64,000 nucleotides of DNA from Lentibacillus sp. CBA3610 (GTDB taxonomy: Bacteria; Bacillota; Bacilli; Bacillales; Amphibacillaceae): assembly GCF_013373365.1 (NCBI RefSeq), contig NZ_CP035925.1, forward strand, positions 2,914,001 to 2,978,000, in the 5' to 3' direction. The position numbers and the translations under genes are program-made. Shown here piece after piece: positions 9,578-17,571 of the stretch; positions within the stretch are counted from its first letter, which is position 1; every line of letters starts with the position of its first letter. Under the pieces are notes generated by a model. That model worked only from the letters and a program-made list of their open reading frames with translations. It had not been told where the DNA came from and ran no database searches.

Positions 9578-9645
9578 CTTATTCCGCAAAATGGCCGTAT
9601 TGCGGCACATATTTATTCGGTTATCGCAGCCCGATTGGTGAATAG
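9578..9645 (+). repeat. Gap repeat A copy 2
   Basis: Full-length copy: left arm CTTATTCCGCAAAATGGCC, middle TTTATTCGGTTATC, right arm GCAGCCCGATTGGTGAAT. It separates the convergent genes ending at 9566 and 9691. Confidence 0.75.
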
Positions 9646-9690
9646 TGGTGAATAAAAAAACTGTAAAATCAAGTACCTCTTACCTATTCT

Positions 9691-9941
9691 TTAATATTTA
9701 GCATTTTGAAGGAGAATAGTAGCAAGACCGATTCCAAATAGTATGCCACCAGTTACTAAAAAGTTATTTGTATTTGCTGTTACTTTAAATTCGTATGTCA
9801 AATTGTCAGCATAATCATATTTTGCCAGCCAACCATCTGCTAAGGAAGCTCCCAAATTATTGCTGGAGAAAATTAATATTAGTCCAATAACTCCTAACAC
9901 TGAACCAAAAATATTAATTTATTAAATGTATCATTCCGCAT
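9691..9941 (-). pseudogene. Small two-helix membrane protein, apparent frameshift near the start
   Basis: The open part (9900 to 9691) encodes two hydrophobic segments separated by a polar loop (NLGASLADGWLAKYDYADN). The best start is the ATG at 9941 behind GGGAGG, reading MRNDTFNKLIF and then losing frame in a T run at about 9912-9917. Adding one T restores IFFGSVLGVIG and joins the two parts into a protein of about 83 residues. This is either a real disruption or a homopolymer error. Family not recognised. Confidence 0.5.
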
Positions 9942-9998
9942 ACTATACCTCCCACTGGTGCTCTTTATTAACCTCTTTGTTTCGTTAGTTCAATACGC

Positions 9999-10028
9999 CT
10001 TACTCCGTTAAATGGCCCTATTCGGGAA
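9999..10028 (+). repeat. Gap repeat A copy 3 (left arm only)
   Basis: CTTACTCCGTTAAATGGCCC is present, but the right arm cannot be found in the next 80 bases. It precedes the TetR promoter region. Confidence 0.55.
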
Positions 10029-10102
10029 CTATTTTTTCCGCTTAAATAAAAACTCGATGGTTGACGTAAAACCACCCAGTCAATTACAATATATTTAGTT
10101 TT

Positions 10103-10134
10103 TGACCGTATAGTCATTTATGACCAAATAGTCA
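10103..10134. promoter_or_regulatory. Paired TetR-type operators
   Basis: Two dyads, TGACCGTATAGTCA (10103-10116) and TGACCAAATAGTCA (10121-10134), share the form TGAC-N6-GTCA and are 18 bp apart start to start. They lie 135 bp before the tetR start, consistent with autoregulation by the adjacent TetR protein. Binding is inferred from position and symmetry only. Confidence 0.6.
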
Positions 10135-10268
10135 TATGATGAACAACGAAATTTAGGATGTTAAAATCCAAAAATAAACGGAAAAATATGCGTTGTCTAT
10201 AATGTATTTAACCAACTATTCGAATCCAAGGCATAAATACTTCGTGTTACATAAGAGGTGCGTGCGGA

Positions 10269-11156
10269 ATGACGAGGAAGAAAGAAGAAATTATGCAGTC
10301 GGCTATCCATCTTTTTTCGGAAAAAGGATATTTCGCCACATCCGTTCAGGAAATTGCTGATGACTGCAAAATTTCAAAGGGATCATTGTATAACATTTTT
10401 AATTCTAAAGAAGAACTTTTGATCCAAGTCATTGAACACAATCAAAATAAAGTCTTACAAAAGGCTGTGAACATCAGTCTTGAATCCTTTTCGTCCCCAA
10501 AAGAAAAGCTCATCAAAAAAATTGCTGTACAATTTGACGGCATTCGTGATAATAGGAATTTTATGACGATGCTGCTTCGGGCAATGCCCCCTCATGACAA
10601 TCCAAGAATTCCATGGCTTATGAAAAAAATCAGAGTGACAATGATGAATTGGTATAAGGACTGCCTGATGGAAGCCTATGGAAGCCGGGTGGAACCCTAT
10701 ATCTGGGATCTTGTCATCATGTTTCAGGGGGCATTGAGGGAATATACGACTTTGGCCATTCATGAAAATAAGGACATTGATTTTCAAGTTGCTGCCCGCT
10801 TTGTCGTAGAACGATTTGATACAATGATCCACCACACATCGGACGTTGAACCCATCTTAACTTCTCAAGAAATGGAAGAATACGAAGCGTTTGAACCGGA
10901 CCAACAATATGAATCGCCCCAGGAACAAATCCAAAAACTTTTGGAAGAACTTCGTGGGAAGATTGAACGATTATCAATGCCTAGAGAAATCCAACAAGAA
11001 TCAATATCTGCCGTTCAATCTTTACAAGAAGAGATTAATGAAAACGAACCAAGGAGATTTCTCATTAAAGCCCTATTGTTGTACTTGACGGAAATCAAGG
11101 AATGCCACCCCTTGGTTCATCGCATTGAGACCGTTTTGCAGGCAACATACTACTAA
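10269..11156 (+). CDS. TetR/AcrR-family transcriptional regulator with long C-terminal extension
   Basis: A 295-residue protein; usual TetR proteins have about 190-220. Residues 1-55 form the TetR helix-turn-helix (FATSVQEIADDCKISKGSLYNIFNSKEEL), followed by a helical ligand-binding domain to about residue 190. Residues 195-295 are an added acidic, helical, probably coiled-coil tail (QIQKLLEELRGKIERL). The start follows AGAGGTG. It lies directly before a DHA2-type efflux gene, so it most likely represses that exporter and responds to its substrates. Ligand unknown. Confidence 0.85.
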   Translation: MTRKKEEIMQSAIHLFSEKGYFATSVQEIADDCKISKGSLYNIFNSKEELLIQVIEHNQNKVLQKAVNISLESFSSPKEKLIKKIAVQFDGIRDNRNFMTMLLRAMPPHDNPRIPWLMKKIRVTMMNWYKDCLMEAYGSRVEPYIWDLVIMFQGALREYTTLAIHENKDIDFQVAARFVVERFDTMIHHTSDVEPILTSQEMEEYEAFEPDQQYESPQEQIQKLLEELRGKIERLSMPREIQQESISAVQSLQEEINENEPRRFLIKALLLYLTEIKECHPLVHRIETVLQATYY

Positions 11157-11276
11157 ATAAAAAAGTCTGAATATGGCTCATGAAATAACGCAAACAGGCC
11201 AAAATTTCTATAGGAAAGAATTAGGAATCTCGATTGCATCTGCAATGAAATTTTACTGCAAGGAAGATGGTATGTC

Positions 11277-12686
11277 ATGTCAAACACAGAAACGTTTAAT
11301 TGGAAAAAATATGTCCCGCTTTTTGCGGTGTTATTATCAGGCGCTTTCATTACCATTTTAAATCAGACACTTCTTGGTACTGCGCTCCCACCCATCATGC
11401 AAGATCTCAATTTAAGTGAGAGTACAGCACAATGGCTGCAATCCGTTTTTATGCTCGTAAACGGGATTATGATTCCAGTTACGGCTTTTTTAATTGAAAA
11501 ATTCACTACACGAAAGCTATTTCTAACTGCAATGGGATTGTTCGCCACAGGAACCCTTGTTGCTGCGATTTCACCGAATTTTACATTCTTAATGGCCGGG
11601 CGTGTATTACAAGCATCAGGAGCTGGCATTATGATGCCACTCATGCAAACCATTTTGTTTCTTACCTTTCCAGTACACAGAAGAGGTACAGCGATGGGAC
11701 TGTTCGGACTTGTTATCGCATTCGCCCCGGCCATCGGTCCGAGTCTTTCGGGCTTTCTCGTTGATCACTTCCCGTGGCGCAGTGTGTTTTATGTTATACT
11801 GCCAATCGCCGTTTTAGATATTATAGCGGCTTACTTCTTACTCAGAAATGTAACGGAACAAAAGAACCCAAGCTTGGATATACTATCCGTCATTCTTTCG
11901 ACAATTGGATTTGGCGGACTTTTATACGGATTCAGCACCGCTGGTAACGCGGGATGGCTCAGCCTTCAAGTCATATTATCCATTGTGATCGGCATCGTTT
12001 CTCTCTACCTGTTCATTACAAGACAATTGAAACTGAAAGAGCCACTTCTCGAATTCAGGGTGTTCAAACATGGCACTTTTACTTTGGCGACTGGGCTTGG
12101 GATGGTCGTCTTCGCTGCGATGATTGGAACAAATGTCATTCTGCCGTTATACATGCAGAATATGATTGGATTCTCAGCACTTAAATCCGGACTTGTGTTG
12201 TTACCCGGAGCAATTATTATGGGCTTTTCGAACCCGATCACCGGTTATCTTTTTGATAAATTCGGGGGGAAATGGCTTGCTCGGGGAGGCCTTTTGCTAT
12301 TAGCGTTGACAACTTTCGCATTCACGAATTTATCCATGGATACAAGCTTCACATATCTGGCAACCATGAATGGTATTCGCATGATTTCCATCGCAATGGT
12401 CATGATGCCTATGACAACCTTAGCCTTGAATCAGTTGCCGGACCAACTGATTCCGCACGGGACAGCGATGAATAACACATTCCGTCAAATTGCCGGTTCG
12501 ATCGGTACGGCAGTTCTTGTTACCATCATGTCTACAGCTGCCATACCAGATGAGACAGTATCGGGGCTTATTCATGGCGTGAATGTTTCCTTTATCGCAG
12601 CGGGAATCGCAGCTATTTTGGGATTCATACTTTCTTTTAAACTTAAAGAAGACGTAAAACCGGGAGATCGTTTATCTAAAGATTAA
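11277..12686 (+). CDS. DHA2-type MFS multidrug efflux transporter (EmrB/QacA-like)
   Basis: A 469-residue membrane protein with about 14 predicted helices. Features include the early LNQTLLGTALPPIMQDL (motif D1-type segment of the 14-TMS drug exporters), a loop motif near GRVLQASGAGIMMPL (antiporter motif C region) and GTAMNNTFRQIAGSIGTA late in the protein. Such pumps use the proton gradient to export lipophilic drugs. It is 120 bases downstream of the TetR gene in the same direction and ends in a good terminator, so the two form one regulatory unit. Confidence 0.85.
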   Translation: MSNTETFNWKKYVPLFAVLLSGAFITILNQTLLGTALPPIMQDLNLSESTAQWLQSVFMLVNGIMIPVTAFLIEKFTTRKLFLTAMGLFATGTLVAAISPNFTFLMAGRVLQASGAGIMMPLMQTILFLTFPVHRRGTAMGLFGLVIAFAPAIGPSLSGFLVDHFPWRSVFYVILPIAVLDIIAAYFLLRNVTEQKNPSLDILSVILSTIGFGGLLYGFSTAGNAGWLSLQVILSIVIGIVSLYLFITRQLKLKEPLLEFRVFKHGTFTLATGLGMVVFAAMIGTNVILPLYMQNMIGFSALKSGLVLLPGAIIMGFSNPITGYLFDKFGGKWLARGGLLLLALTTFAFTNLSMDTSFTYLATMNGIRMISIAMVMMPMTTLALNQLPDQLIPHGTAMNNTFRQIAGSIGTAVLVTIMSTAAIPDETVSGLIHGVNVSFIAAGIAAILGFILSFKLKEDVKPGDRLSKD

Positions 12687-12689
12687 CTT

Positions 12690-12722
12690 AAACGACTACC
12701 TGCTAAAGCAGGTGGTCGTTTA
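12690..12722 (+). terminator. Intrinsic terminator after the MFS gene
   Basis: AAACGACTACCTGC and GCAGGTGGTCGTTT pair around a TAAA loop with one G-T-type mismatch, four bases after the stop codon. The trailing T run is short (TTTAATTCTT). Confidence 0.7.
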
Positions 12723-12731
12723 ATTCTTCAA

Positions 12732-12768
12732 CAATTATTCCAGATTAGCGCCCGTTTTTGGCAAATTA
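12732..12768 (+). repeat. Gap repeat A copy 4 (short form)
   Basis: CAATTATTCCAGATTAGCG plus CCCGTTTTTGGCAAATTA. It marks the left border of the first minus-strand array. Confidence 0.7.
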
Positions 12769-12791
12769 AATATACTTATAAATACTTTTAC

Positions 12792-13037
12792 TTACTGTTG
12801 AATACTGGATTTTTTGTTATTGTTTATTACTAAGTTAATAATTAGCCATATAACCTGAATTATTGCCGGGAACAAAAATGCAAACAATAAAACAATAAAT
12901 GATAGTAGTTTAGTCTCGGGCGTTTGAACAGCACCTGAACCATCTACTTCTCTCGTCCAAACAAAAACTGTACCCACAACAAAAAGTATCATCCAGAAGA
13001 TACTTACTATCCACCAGAAAATCCACGATAACTTCAA
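12792..13037 (-). CDS. DUF3923 family membrane protein
   Basis: An 81-residue protein with two membrane segments (about 5-25 and 43-70) joined by WTREVDGSGAVQTPETKLLS, a signature typical of DUF3923. It starts at a TTG preceded by GAGGGAGGG. Function unknown. It is a single gene between gap repeats 4 and 5, the first unit of the array. Confidence 0.8.
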   Translation of the reverse strand: MKLSWIFWWIVSIFWMILFVVGTVFVWTREVDGSGAVQTPETKLLSFIVLLFAFLFPAIIQVIWLIINLVINNNKKSSIQQ

Positions 13038-13060
13038 TTAATTTTCCCTCCCTCTGGCAA

Positions 13061-13098
13061 CACTTATTCCAGAAAGGCGCCCGTTTATTTAAAAAAGG
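13061..13098 (+). repeat. Gap repeat A copy 5 (short form)
   Basis: CACTTATTCCAGAAAGGCG plus CCCGTTTATTTAAAAAAGG, 24 bases from the DUF3923 start and just downstream of the acetyltransferase stop at 13106. Confidence 0.75.
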
Positions 13099-13105
13099 AC
13101 ACATT

Positions 13106-13621
13106 TTATTTAAGTTCAATCCAGTATCTTTTTAGGATATTATTCTGCTCGTCAATAAAATCCTTATCGCTTATCCCGCCGTTATTTAATATAACCTTTT
13201 TTGACGGTGCATTAGTTGAATTACATACTAAAAGCACCTTTTCCAAATTCAATTCCTTTGATTTTTCCAAGGCCAATGAGAGGATTTGAGTCGCATATCC
13301 ATTTTTTCTTTTTGAAGGTCTAATACCGTACCCGATATGACCGCCAGCTTTAAACAAAGGTTCTGTTAGGCGGTGACGAATATTTACGACACCGATCATT
13401 TCGTTATTATCTATTAACCAATATGTGGAGCTTTCTGGTATCCAATTTTCTGGTGGTTCTGTTCCCTTTTCGCAATTAGATAAATAGTCCAGCATTGATT
13501 GAAAGTCTTCTGGATTCCTTTTAATTACGAAAGGTATCATTTCCTCTCTGCTTTCTTTCCACTCTTGGTAAAAATCAATATATTTCTTTTTTAAATCCAT
13601 TGCTGGGTGTGCTAAAAACAT
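13106..13621 (-). CDS. GNAT-family N-acetyltransferase
   Basis: 171 residues. The acetyl-CoA-binding region is visible as HIGYGIRPSKRKNGYATQIL (R/Q-x-x-G-x-G/A pattern, near residues 95-115), followed by ALEKSKELNLEKVLLVCN and the NAPSKKVILNNGG segment of motif B. The ATG at 13621 is served by AGGGAG. Members transfer acetyl groups to amines; substrate unknown. The stop codon lies eight bases from gap repeat 5. Confidence 0.85.
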   Translation of the reverse strand: MFLAHPAMDLKKKYIDFYQEWKESREEMIPFVIKRNPEDFQSMLDYLSNCEKGTEPPENWIPESSTYWLIDNNEMIGVVNIRHRLTEPLFKAGGHIGYGIRPSKRKNGYATQILSLALEKSKELNLEKVLLVCNSTNAPSKKVILNNGGISDKDFIDEQNNILKRYWIELK

Positions 13622-13670
13622 ATCGATTTCTCCCTTATCTTAAACGATTTGGAGTAATTGCCTCATATGC

Positions 13671-13738
13671 CATTAAATAGTTCTTATGTATGGGAAGGGC
13701 GCCAAGTCTTATTCCGGAATGGCGCCCGATAAAGGAAC
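13671..13738 (+). repeat. Gap repeat A copy 6
   Basis: Near full length. Left CATTAAATAGTTC is degenerate; the middle GGGCGCCAAGTCTTATTCC and right GGAATGGCGCCCGATAAAGG form a strong GGCGCC-based hairpin. Confidence 0.7.
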
Positions 13739-13777
13739 ATTGTCCGTTAATACTTTTTTACTAAAAGGCAATACTGT

Positions 13778-14173
13778 TCACGGTGCAACAAGCTCTACTT
13801 TTATTCTGTCAGGGTCCTCGAAATAAAGGGCATAATGGTCTTCACCCCCGGCAAATGGGTGCTTATCTTTATAGAGAATATTAATTCCTTTATTATTTAG
13901 TGTTTCAGTCATTTCATCGACCTGTTGCCGTGAATCTGCGTGAAATGCTAAATGATTAAGACCAACCCGACACCTATGATATGGAACATCCCGAAACCTT
14001 TCCTCAGTTTGCACAAAGACGATATAGGTGTCGCCTAATTTCCAACTTTGTCCACCATCCCATTTCTGAAAAGCATTGTATCCGAGTTCTTCAAGGAACC
14101 AGCCCCAAAATTCAGCTGACCTTTTCGAATCCGAGACGTATATCTCAATATGGTGAAGTAATCCCTTGGTCAA
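13778..14173 (-). CDS. VOC-superfamily (glyoxalase-fold) protein
   Basis: 131 residues with one complete VOC domain: HHIEIYVSD at the start (first metal-ligand position), GLNHLAFHAD in the middle and DHYALYFEDPDRIKVELV at the end, where the Glu would complete a metal site. The start is a TTG behind GGGGGGC. VOC enzymes include glyoxalases, dioxygenases and antibiotic-inactivating proteins; this one cannot be placed further. Single-gene unit in the array. Confidence 0.8.
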   Translation of the reverse strand: MTKGLLHHIEIYVSDSKRSAEFWGWFLEELGYNAFQKWDGGQSWKLGDTYIVFVQTEERFRDVPYHRCRVGLNHLAFHADSRQQVDEMTETLNNKGINILYKDKHPFAGGEDHYALYFEDPDRIKVELVAP

Positions 14174-14249
14174 GAAACAAGCCCCCCTTTATGTTCGAAA
14201 GTAATCATCCTAAAGATAGCACATTCTTATTCGATTTGCACCAGATAAT

Positions 14250-14591
14250 TTAATATTCCAATTGACGCAAGTACAGGTGAATTTCATCTTCATTCAATTT
14301 TTTAACGTTGTATTTGCGGATCTTGCTGTCAATTTTCTTTTGTTGCTTACTGCCTTTGCTAAAGAAATTGTTAATATGAAAAAATATTCCTCCCAAAATG
14401 CCAGCCCATCCACGGAATCCTAGTTGAAAGGCCATTTCTTCTGTTTCCGTAGGCGGCAATTGAGTATTTTTCTCGAACTCTTTTTTATAGTCTTCCTGAA
14501 TTATAATATAATCTTCTTTGTTCTTTAACGCGGAAAGCAAATCCTTGGGGTTAGCAACTATAAAGCAATCATCAACTTGTTTATATTCCAA
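14250..14591 (-). CDS. Hypothetical protein with one hydrophobic patch
   Basis: About 113 residues from the TTG at 14591 (GAAAGGAG eight bases upstream; a second TTG lies at 14594). A longer frame reaches 14678 without a ribosome site. The N-terminal half is polar (FIVANPKDLLSALKNKEDYIIIQEDYKKEF), followed by a glycine-rich hydrophobic segment (GFRGWAGILGGIFFHI) and a basic tail. No family recognised. It is a single unit between gap repeat 7 and the VOC gene. Confidence 0.55.
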   Translation of the reverse strand: MEYKQVDDCFIVANPKDLLSALKNKEDYIIIQEDYKKEFEKNTQLPPTETEEMAFQLGFRGWAGILGGIFFHINNFFSKGSKQQKKIDSKIRKYNVKKLNEDEIHLYLRQLEY

Positions 14592-14673
14592 CAAATTCAC
14601 TCCTTTCAATGAAACAGTATATCGTGATTCAATATTAGCATAATTCTTTCGATAAATGACCAATATCAATGAA

Positions 14674-14719
14674 GCCATTATGGCGGCTCTTATTCAAGAA
14701 GTGCGCCCTTTAACGGAAC
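14674..14719 (+). repeat. Gap repeat A copy 7
   Basis: GCCATTATGGCGGCTC, TTATTCAAGAAG and TGCGCCCTTTAACGGAAC. The right arm ends in TTTAACGGAA, the exact complement of the left-arm consensus TTCCGTTAAA. Confidence 0.75.
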
Positions 14720-14721
14720 AA

Positions 14722-14934
14722 TTAATTATTCTTTTTAACCTGCTCGCTCACAGCGTCTAATTTCTTTTCAATTCTATCCATCTGCTTAGATCGTTTTGAA
14801 AGTGAGCGAAAAGCTGACACAATCAAGACAATAATTACTATCCAAAAAACAAGAAACACTAACTGGAATGCCACATCTCCCAGATGCCATCCTCCAATAG
14901 AAGATAACAGATAAATAATAAATACCTCCCTCAA
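14722..14934 (-). CDS. DUF4083-like small membrane protein
   Basis: About 60-70 residues: one membrane segment (GDVAFQLVFLVFWIVIIVLIVSAF) followed by a basic, coiled C-terminus with KQMDRIEKKLD, the pattern of DUF4083. The start is unclear: the first TTG at 14934 lies ahead of GAGGGAGG, and no standard start stands at ideal distance behind it. It begins three bases after gap repeat 7 ends. Confidence 0.6.
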   Translation of the reverse strand: MREVFIIYLLSSIGGWHLGDVAFQLVFLVFWIVIIVLIVSAFRSLSKRSKQMDRIEKKLDAVSEQVKKNN

Positions 14935-14937
14935 AAA

Positions 14938-15005
14938 TTAAATGGCCCATTTTTGCAAGATAAGACGCCAATCCTTATTCCAGATAGGCGCCCGGTGATG
15001 GAATA
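14938..15005 (+). repeat. Gap repeat A copy 8
   Basis: Full length: TTAAATGGCCCATTTTTG, then GACGCCAATCCTTATTCC, then AGATAGGCGCCCGGTGATGG. It lies ten bases from the fosB stop codon. Confidence 0.8.
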
Positions 15006-15014
15006 AAGAGAATT

Positions 15015-15437
15015 TTAATCATAAAACTCCATATGCGATTTCTCTTGCCTATAATAATCTAATCGATCTTGTAGAGTACCAGTATGGAATTCAAACTTAT
15101 GGCCATCCGGATCAGCGAAGTAAATAGACTTCTTATCCCTTTCATTTCTCGGACGACCGGATAAAATATTTACATTCAAATCCTTTAATTTCTGGTATAT
15201 GCTATCAAATTCTGTCTCATCTATTGAAAAAGCTATATGGGTGTATGATTGGGTTATTTCATTACGAGGAATATCCTTCTCTACATTAAGCGCCAGCCAC
15301 ATACCGTTCATATCGAAATATGCAGTATTTCTCCCTTTAACAAGCAGTCTTGCATCAAATACGTTTTGATAAAACTCAATGGATTTTTCTAAATCAGAAA
15401 CCGAAAATAAAAAATGATTGAGCCCCTTTATAGACAC
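15015..15437 (-). CDS. fosB: Metallothiol transferase FosB (fosfomycin resistance)
   Basis: 140 residues with close resemblance to Bacillus FosB throughout: [18 protein letters not shown] start, [45 protein letters not shown] and the Tyr-rich tail. Metal ligands expected at His8 (NHFLF), the His of THIAF and the Glu of FEFHTG are present. FosB adds bacillithiol or cysteine to fosfomycin in the cytoplasm, opening the epoxide. The start is a GTG preceded by GAGGTGATGTAA. It sits as a single unit between gap repeats 8 and 9. Confidence 0.9.
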   Translation of the reverse strand: MSIKGLNHFLFSVSDLEKSIEFYQNVFDARLLVKGRNTAYFDMNGMWLALNVEKDIPRNEITQSYTHIAFSIDETEFDSIYQKLKDLNVNILSGRPRNERDKKSIYFADPDGHKFEFHTGTLQDRLDYYRQEKSHMEFYD

Positions 15438-15466
15438 TTACATCACCTCAAATATGCTTTTGTTGC

Positions 15467-15517
15467 CTATTCAGAAAGTACGCTATCTTATTCGATTACT
15501 GCGCCGTTTGCGGAAAT
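15467..15517 (+). repeat. Gap repeat A copy 9
   Basis: CTATTCAGAAAGTACGC, TATCTTATTCGATTAC and TGCGCCGTTTGCGGAAAT. The left arm is degenerate. Confidence 0.6.
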
Positions 15518-15522
15518 TCTAA

Positions 15523-16164
15523 TTAAAATTCATTTATGTTTGTACTGCAAACGGCGTCTAGGAAAAACTGAGGTGCACGGGTAATCTTTAGCTTTTCAAA
15601 ATCTGATCGTGGCATATATCTCTGCAATACAGGCAAGCACTCATCTAAATCATTTTGCCTGTTGCCTATTACAGAGTCTGACAATAAGCAAAACCCGAAA
15701 TCAGAATATAGTTTAATTGCTCGGTAACTTTCTGGCTGAGTATGCAGAAATATCGGATATTCATCTTCTGGTAAGCTCTTCATAACAATTGAAAGTAGCG
15801 CCTTACCTATACCTTCCCCCTCATAACCTTTCAAGACCTTAAACCAATGCAAAGTCCATATCGAGTTGTAAGATTTCCATAAAAAACAAGTTCCTATAGG
15901 CTGATCATCCTGATCACAGACAAACATACATCGCTGGAAAAACAAATCTCCTTTTGGTAAATATATATCGTTAAAATACTCTGTCATAAAGTCGTAGTAT
16001 TTCGTTGCTAATTCAGGCGTATCAAAGTGCAATGCCTTCCAAATATCTAACTCATTTTTTCTGCAATAACGTACATGAACACCCCTCGGTAATTCTCTTG
16101 TGGCATCGTTATCTAATTTACGGCACATCATAAATAAATTCTTATCTGGTATTTGTTCTTCCAT
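15523..16164 (-). CDS. GNAT-family N-acetyltransferase
   Basis: 213 residues. The acetyl-CoA loop is visible as VLKGYEGEGIGKALLSIVM (G-x-G-x-G-K/A) near residues 112-130, followed by FLHTQPESYRAIKLYSDFGF, the motif B region. The first 60 residues hold a polar CRKLDNDATRELPRG segment. Substrate unknown. The ATG at 16164 has only a weak ribosome site (AAGGGACTG). The stop lies six bases from gap repeat 9. Confidence 0.8.
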   Translation of the reverse strand: MEEQIPDKNLFMMCRKLDNDATRELPRGVHVRYCRKNELDIWKALHFDTPELATKYYDFMTEYFNDIYLPKGDLFFQRCMFVCDQDDQPIGTCFLWKSYNSIWTLHWFKVLKGYEGEGIGKALLSIVMKSLPEDEYPIFLHTQPESYRAIKLYSDFGFCLLSDSVIGNRQNDLDECLPVLQRYMPRSDFEKLKITRAPQFFLDAVCSTNINEF

Positions 16165-16192
16165 GCTATAGTCAGTCCCTTTTTACACAACT

Positions 16193-16269
16193 GTTATTCC
16201 AGAAAATGGCCTTTATATGCGATACTGACGCTAACCCTTATTAGGCGAAAACGCCCGTTTGGTGAATAA
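16193..16269 (+). repeat. Gap repeat A copy 10
   Basis: Full length: GTTATTCCAGAAAATGGCC, TATATGCGATACTGACGC, TAACCCTTATTAGGCG and AAAACGCCCGTTTGGTGAA. It is one of the least degraded copies. Confidence 0.8.
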
Positions 16270-16286
16270 CGATTTTATACACACTC

Positions 16287-16637
16287 TTAAGCATTCTTAA
16301 TTATTGAATCCTTTAATTTAAAAAATGGGTAAATTGCAATTAAGGCACAAAATATTACAACGAAAATTGAACTGAGGATTATGTTTGGGAAACTGATAAA
16401 ATCAAACCAAGCCCTGCTGATAAAAAATAATGCAATCAGTGCAATTATATAAGGGGTAATCATAAAGACATAAAGTCCGGTACCCTTTCCAAAATTAAAT
16501 ATCCTGCTCCATTTAGTTTCATCCCGATTTAAACATTTCCCAGTAACCCATATAATTAAAAATAATATTCCAGTATATATCAAAGCACTAACGAATTGTA
16601 AACCTAATAATGACCCCAGGAATATTGCGATATTCAT
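16287..16637 (-). CDS. Hypothetical polytopic membrane protein
   Basis: 116 residues with about four hydrophobic segments and a central polar stretch (CLNRDETKWSRIFNFGKG). No family recognised. Start ATG at 16637 with AGGGAG upstream. A single-gene unit downstream of gap repeat 10 in array order. Confidence 0.6.
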   Translation of the reverse strand: MNIAIFLGSLLGLQFVSALIYTGILFLIIWVTGKCLNRDETKWSRIFNFGKGTGLYVFMITPYIIALIALFFISRAWFDFISFPNIILSSIFVVIFCALIAIYPFFKLKDSIIKNA

Positions 16638-16718
16638 TGCACTCCCTGACCTTTCATTTTAAAACCCAAAGCTTTTCATTCTTGATTTGCGGATACGTCC
16701 GTTTCCTGTAGATCAACA

Positions 16719-16976
16719 CTATCTTACTGAGTCAACAATTTTTTTCGCATCTATCAATGACAAACCATATTTCTCTCTTAATGATTTAACAGTCTTTACT
16801 TCAGTTGAAGTTTTTAATATTTCATTTGCTTCATTTTTAATATCTTCATATGCCCCGGTATTCTCCAGAAGCTTGGCGTTTTCTCTTTTTAAAATACTGT
16901 TTTCACGTATTAAAGTAAAGCACCAACACACAAGTGCAATTATTATTAATAACGAGATAATATCTGACCGCGGCAT
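16719..16976 (-). CDS. Membrane-anchored protein with bL12 C-terminal-like domain
   Basis: 85 residues: an N-terminal membrane anchor (about 6-22), a short coil (NSILKRENAKLLEN), and a C-terminal VKTVKSLREKYGLSLIDAKKIVDSV that closely resembles the ribosomal protein bL12 C-terminal fold (K-x-I-R-E-x-x-G-L-x-L-x-E-A-K). I chose the ATG at 16976, nine bases after AAAGGGG; an in-frame TTG at 16982 is too close. Such small L12-CTD-like proteins occur in Bacillota without an assigned role. Translation-factor contact is speculation. Confidence 0.6.
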   Translation of the reverse strand: MPRSDIISLLIIIALVCWCFTLIRENSILKRENAKLLENTGAYEDIKNEANEILKTSTEVKTVKSLREKYGLSLIDAKKIVDSVR

Positions 16977-17039
16977 TTTCAATATCCCCTTTAACTATTG
17001 GTTTTGATAAACGACCTATTTAAAATTTTAACATAGTCC

Positions 17040-17116
17040 TAATCCGGAAACTTGCCCATTCTCATAAGAAGAGAAAGCAATTCTTATTCCAGAATGGCGC
17101 CTTTTCTGGAAGATAA
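17040..17116 (+). repeat. Gap repeat A copy 11
   Basis: TAATCCGGAAACTTGCCC on the left, TTCTTATTCCAGAATGGCG and CCTTTTCTGGAAGATAA on the right. Confidence 0.7.
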
Positions 17117-17120
17117 CTAT

Positions 17121-17426
17121 TTACGAATAACTTTCTCCTTTCTTGCTATAAATTTCATAAGCAAAATATCCAAATAATAAACCTATTCCAGCTCCTAAAC
17201 CAATTGTAGATAGTAAGGAAATTGGTAAAAATATGCTAAGAAGTGCAGCAACAGTACAACCAATCATCATTCCAAGTGGTATTAAACTGTCTAATAAATT
17301 TTGAGCGCCTTTTGATTTTTTCTTACCCAGGGTGCCTTTCTTATATTTATGTTTCATTCTTATAACTACAAATACTGCAATCCCACCCACTATTACAACA
17401 GGTAGTAAAATAAGCGCAATTTCCAA
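17121..17426 (-). CDS. Hypothetical membrane protein with basic central loop
   Basis: 101 residues from the TTG at 17426 (AGGGAGG eight bases upstream); the frame continues to 17474 without a ribosome site. One N-terminal helix (LEIALILLPVVIVGGIAVFVV), a strongly basic loop (RMKHKYKKGTLGKKKSKG) and two C-terminal helices with small residues. No family recognised. The stop falls within five bases of gap repeat 11. Confidence 0.6.
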   Translation of the reverse strand: MEIALILLPVVIVGGIAVFVVIRMKHKYKKGTLGKKKSKGAQNLLDSLIPLGMMIGCTVAALLSIFLPISLLSTIGLGAGIGLLFGYFAYEIYSKKGESYS

Positions 17427-17477
17427 AGCTAAGGCCTCCCTTCTTTCGCTTTTTAATTGATCCAATTTCAACATAAT

Positions 17478-17543
17478 TTATTCCGTTAAATGGCCCTTTT
17501 CAGGCAAATGCTTATTCAATAACTGCGCCCTATAAAGGAATAA
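17478..17543 (+). repeat. Gap repeat A copy 12
   Basis: TTATTCCGTTAAATGGCCC matches the left-arm consensus exactly; right part CTTATTCAATAACTGCG plus CCCTATAAAGGAATAA. Confidence 0.85.
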
Positions 17544-17571
17544 ACACAATAAACACTATAGTTGAATTTCT

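Noticed and set aside
16676..16710. A further gap repeat (TTGATTTGCGGATACG, TCCGTTTCC)
   Set aside because: Too degenerate to distinguish from chance.
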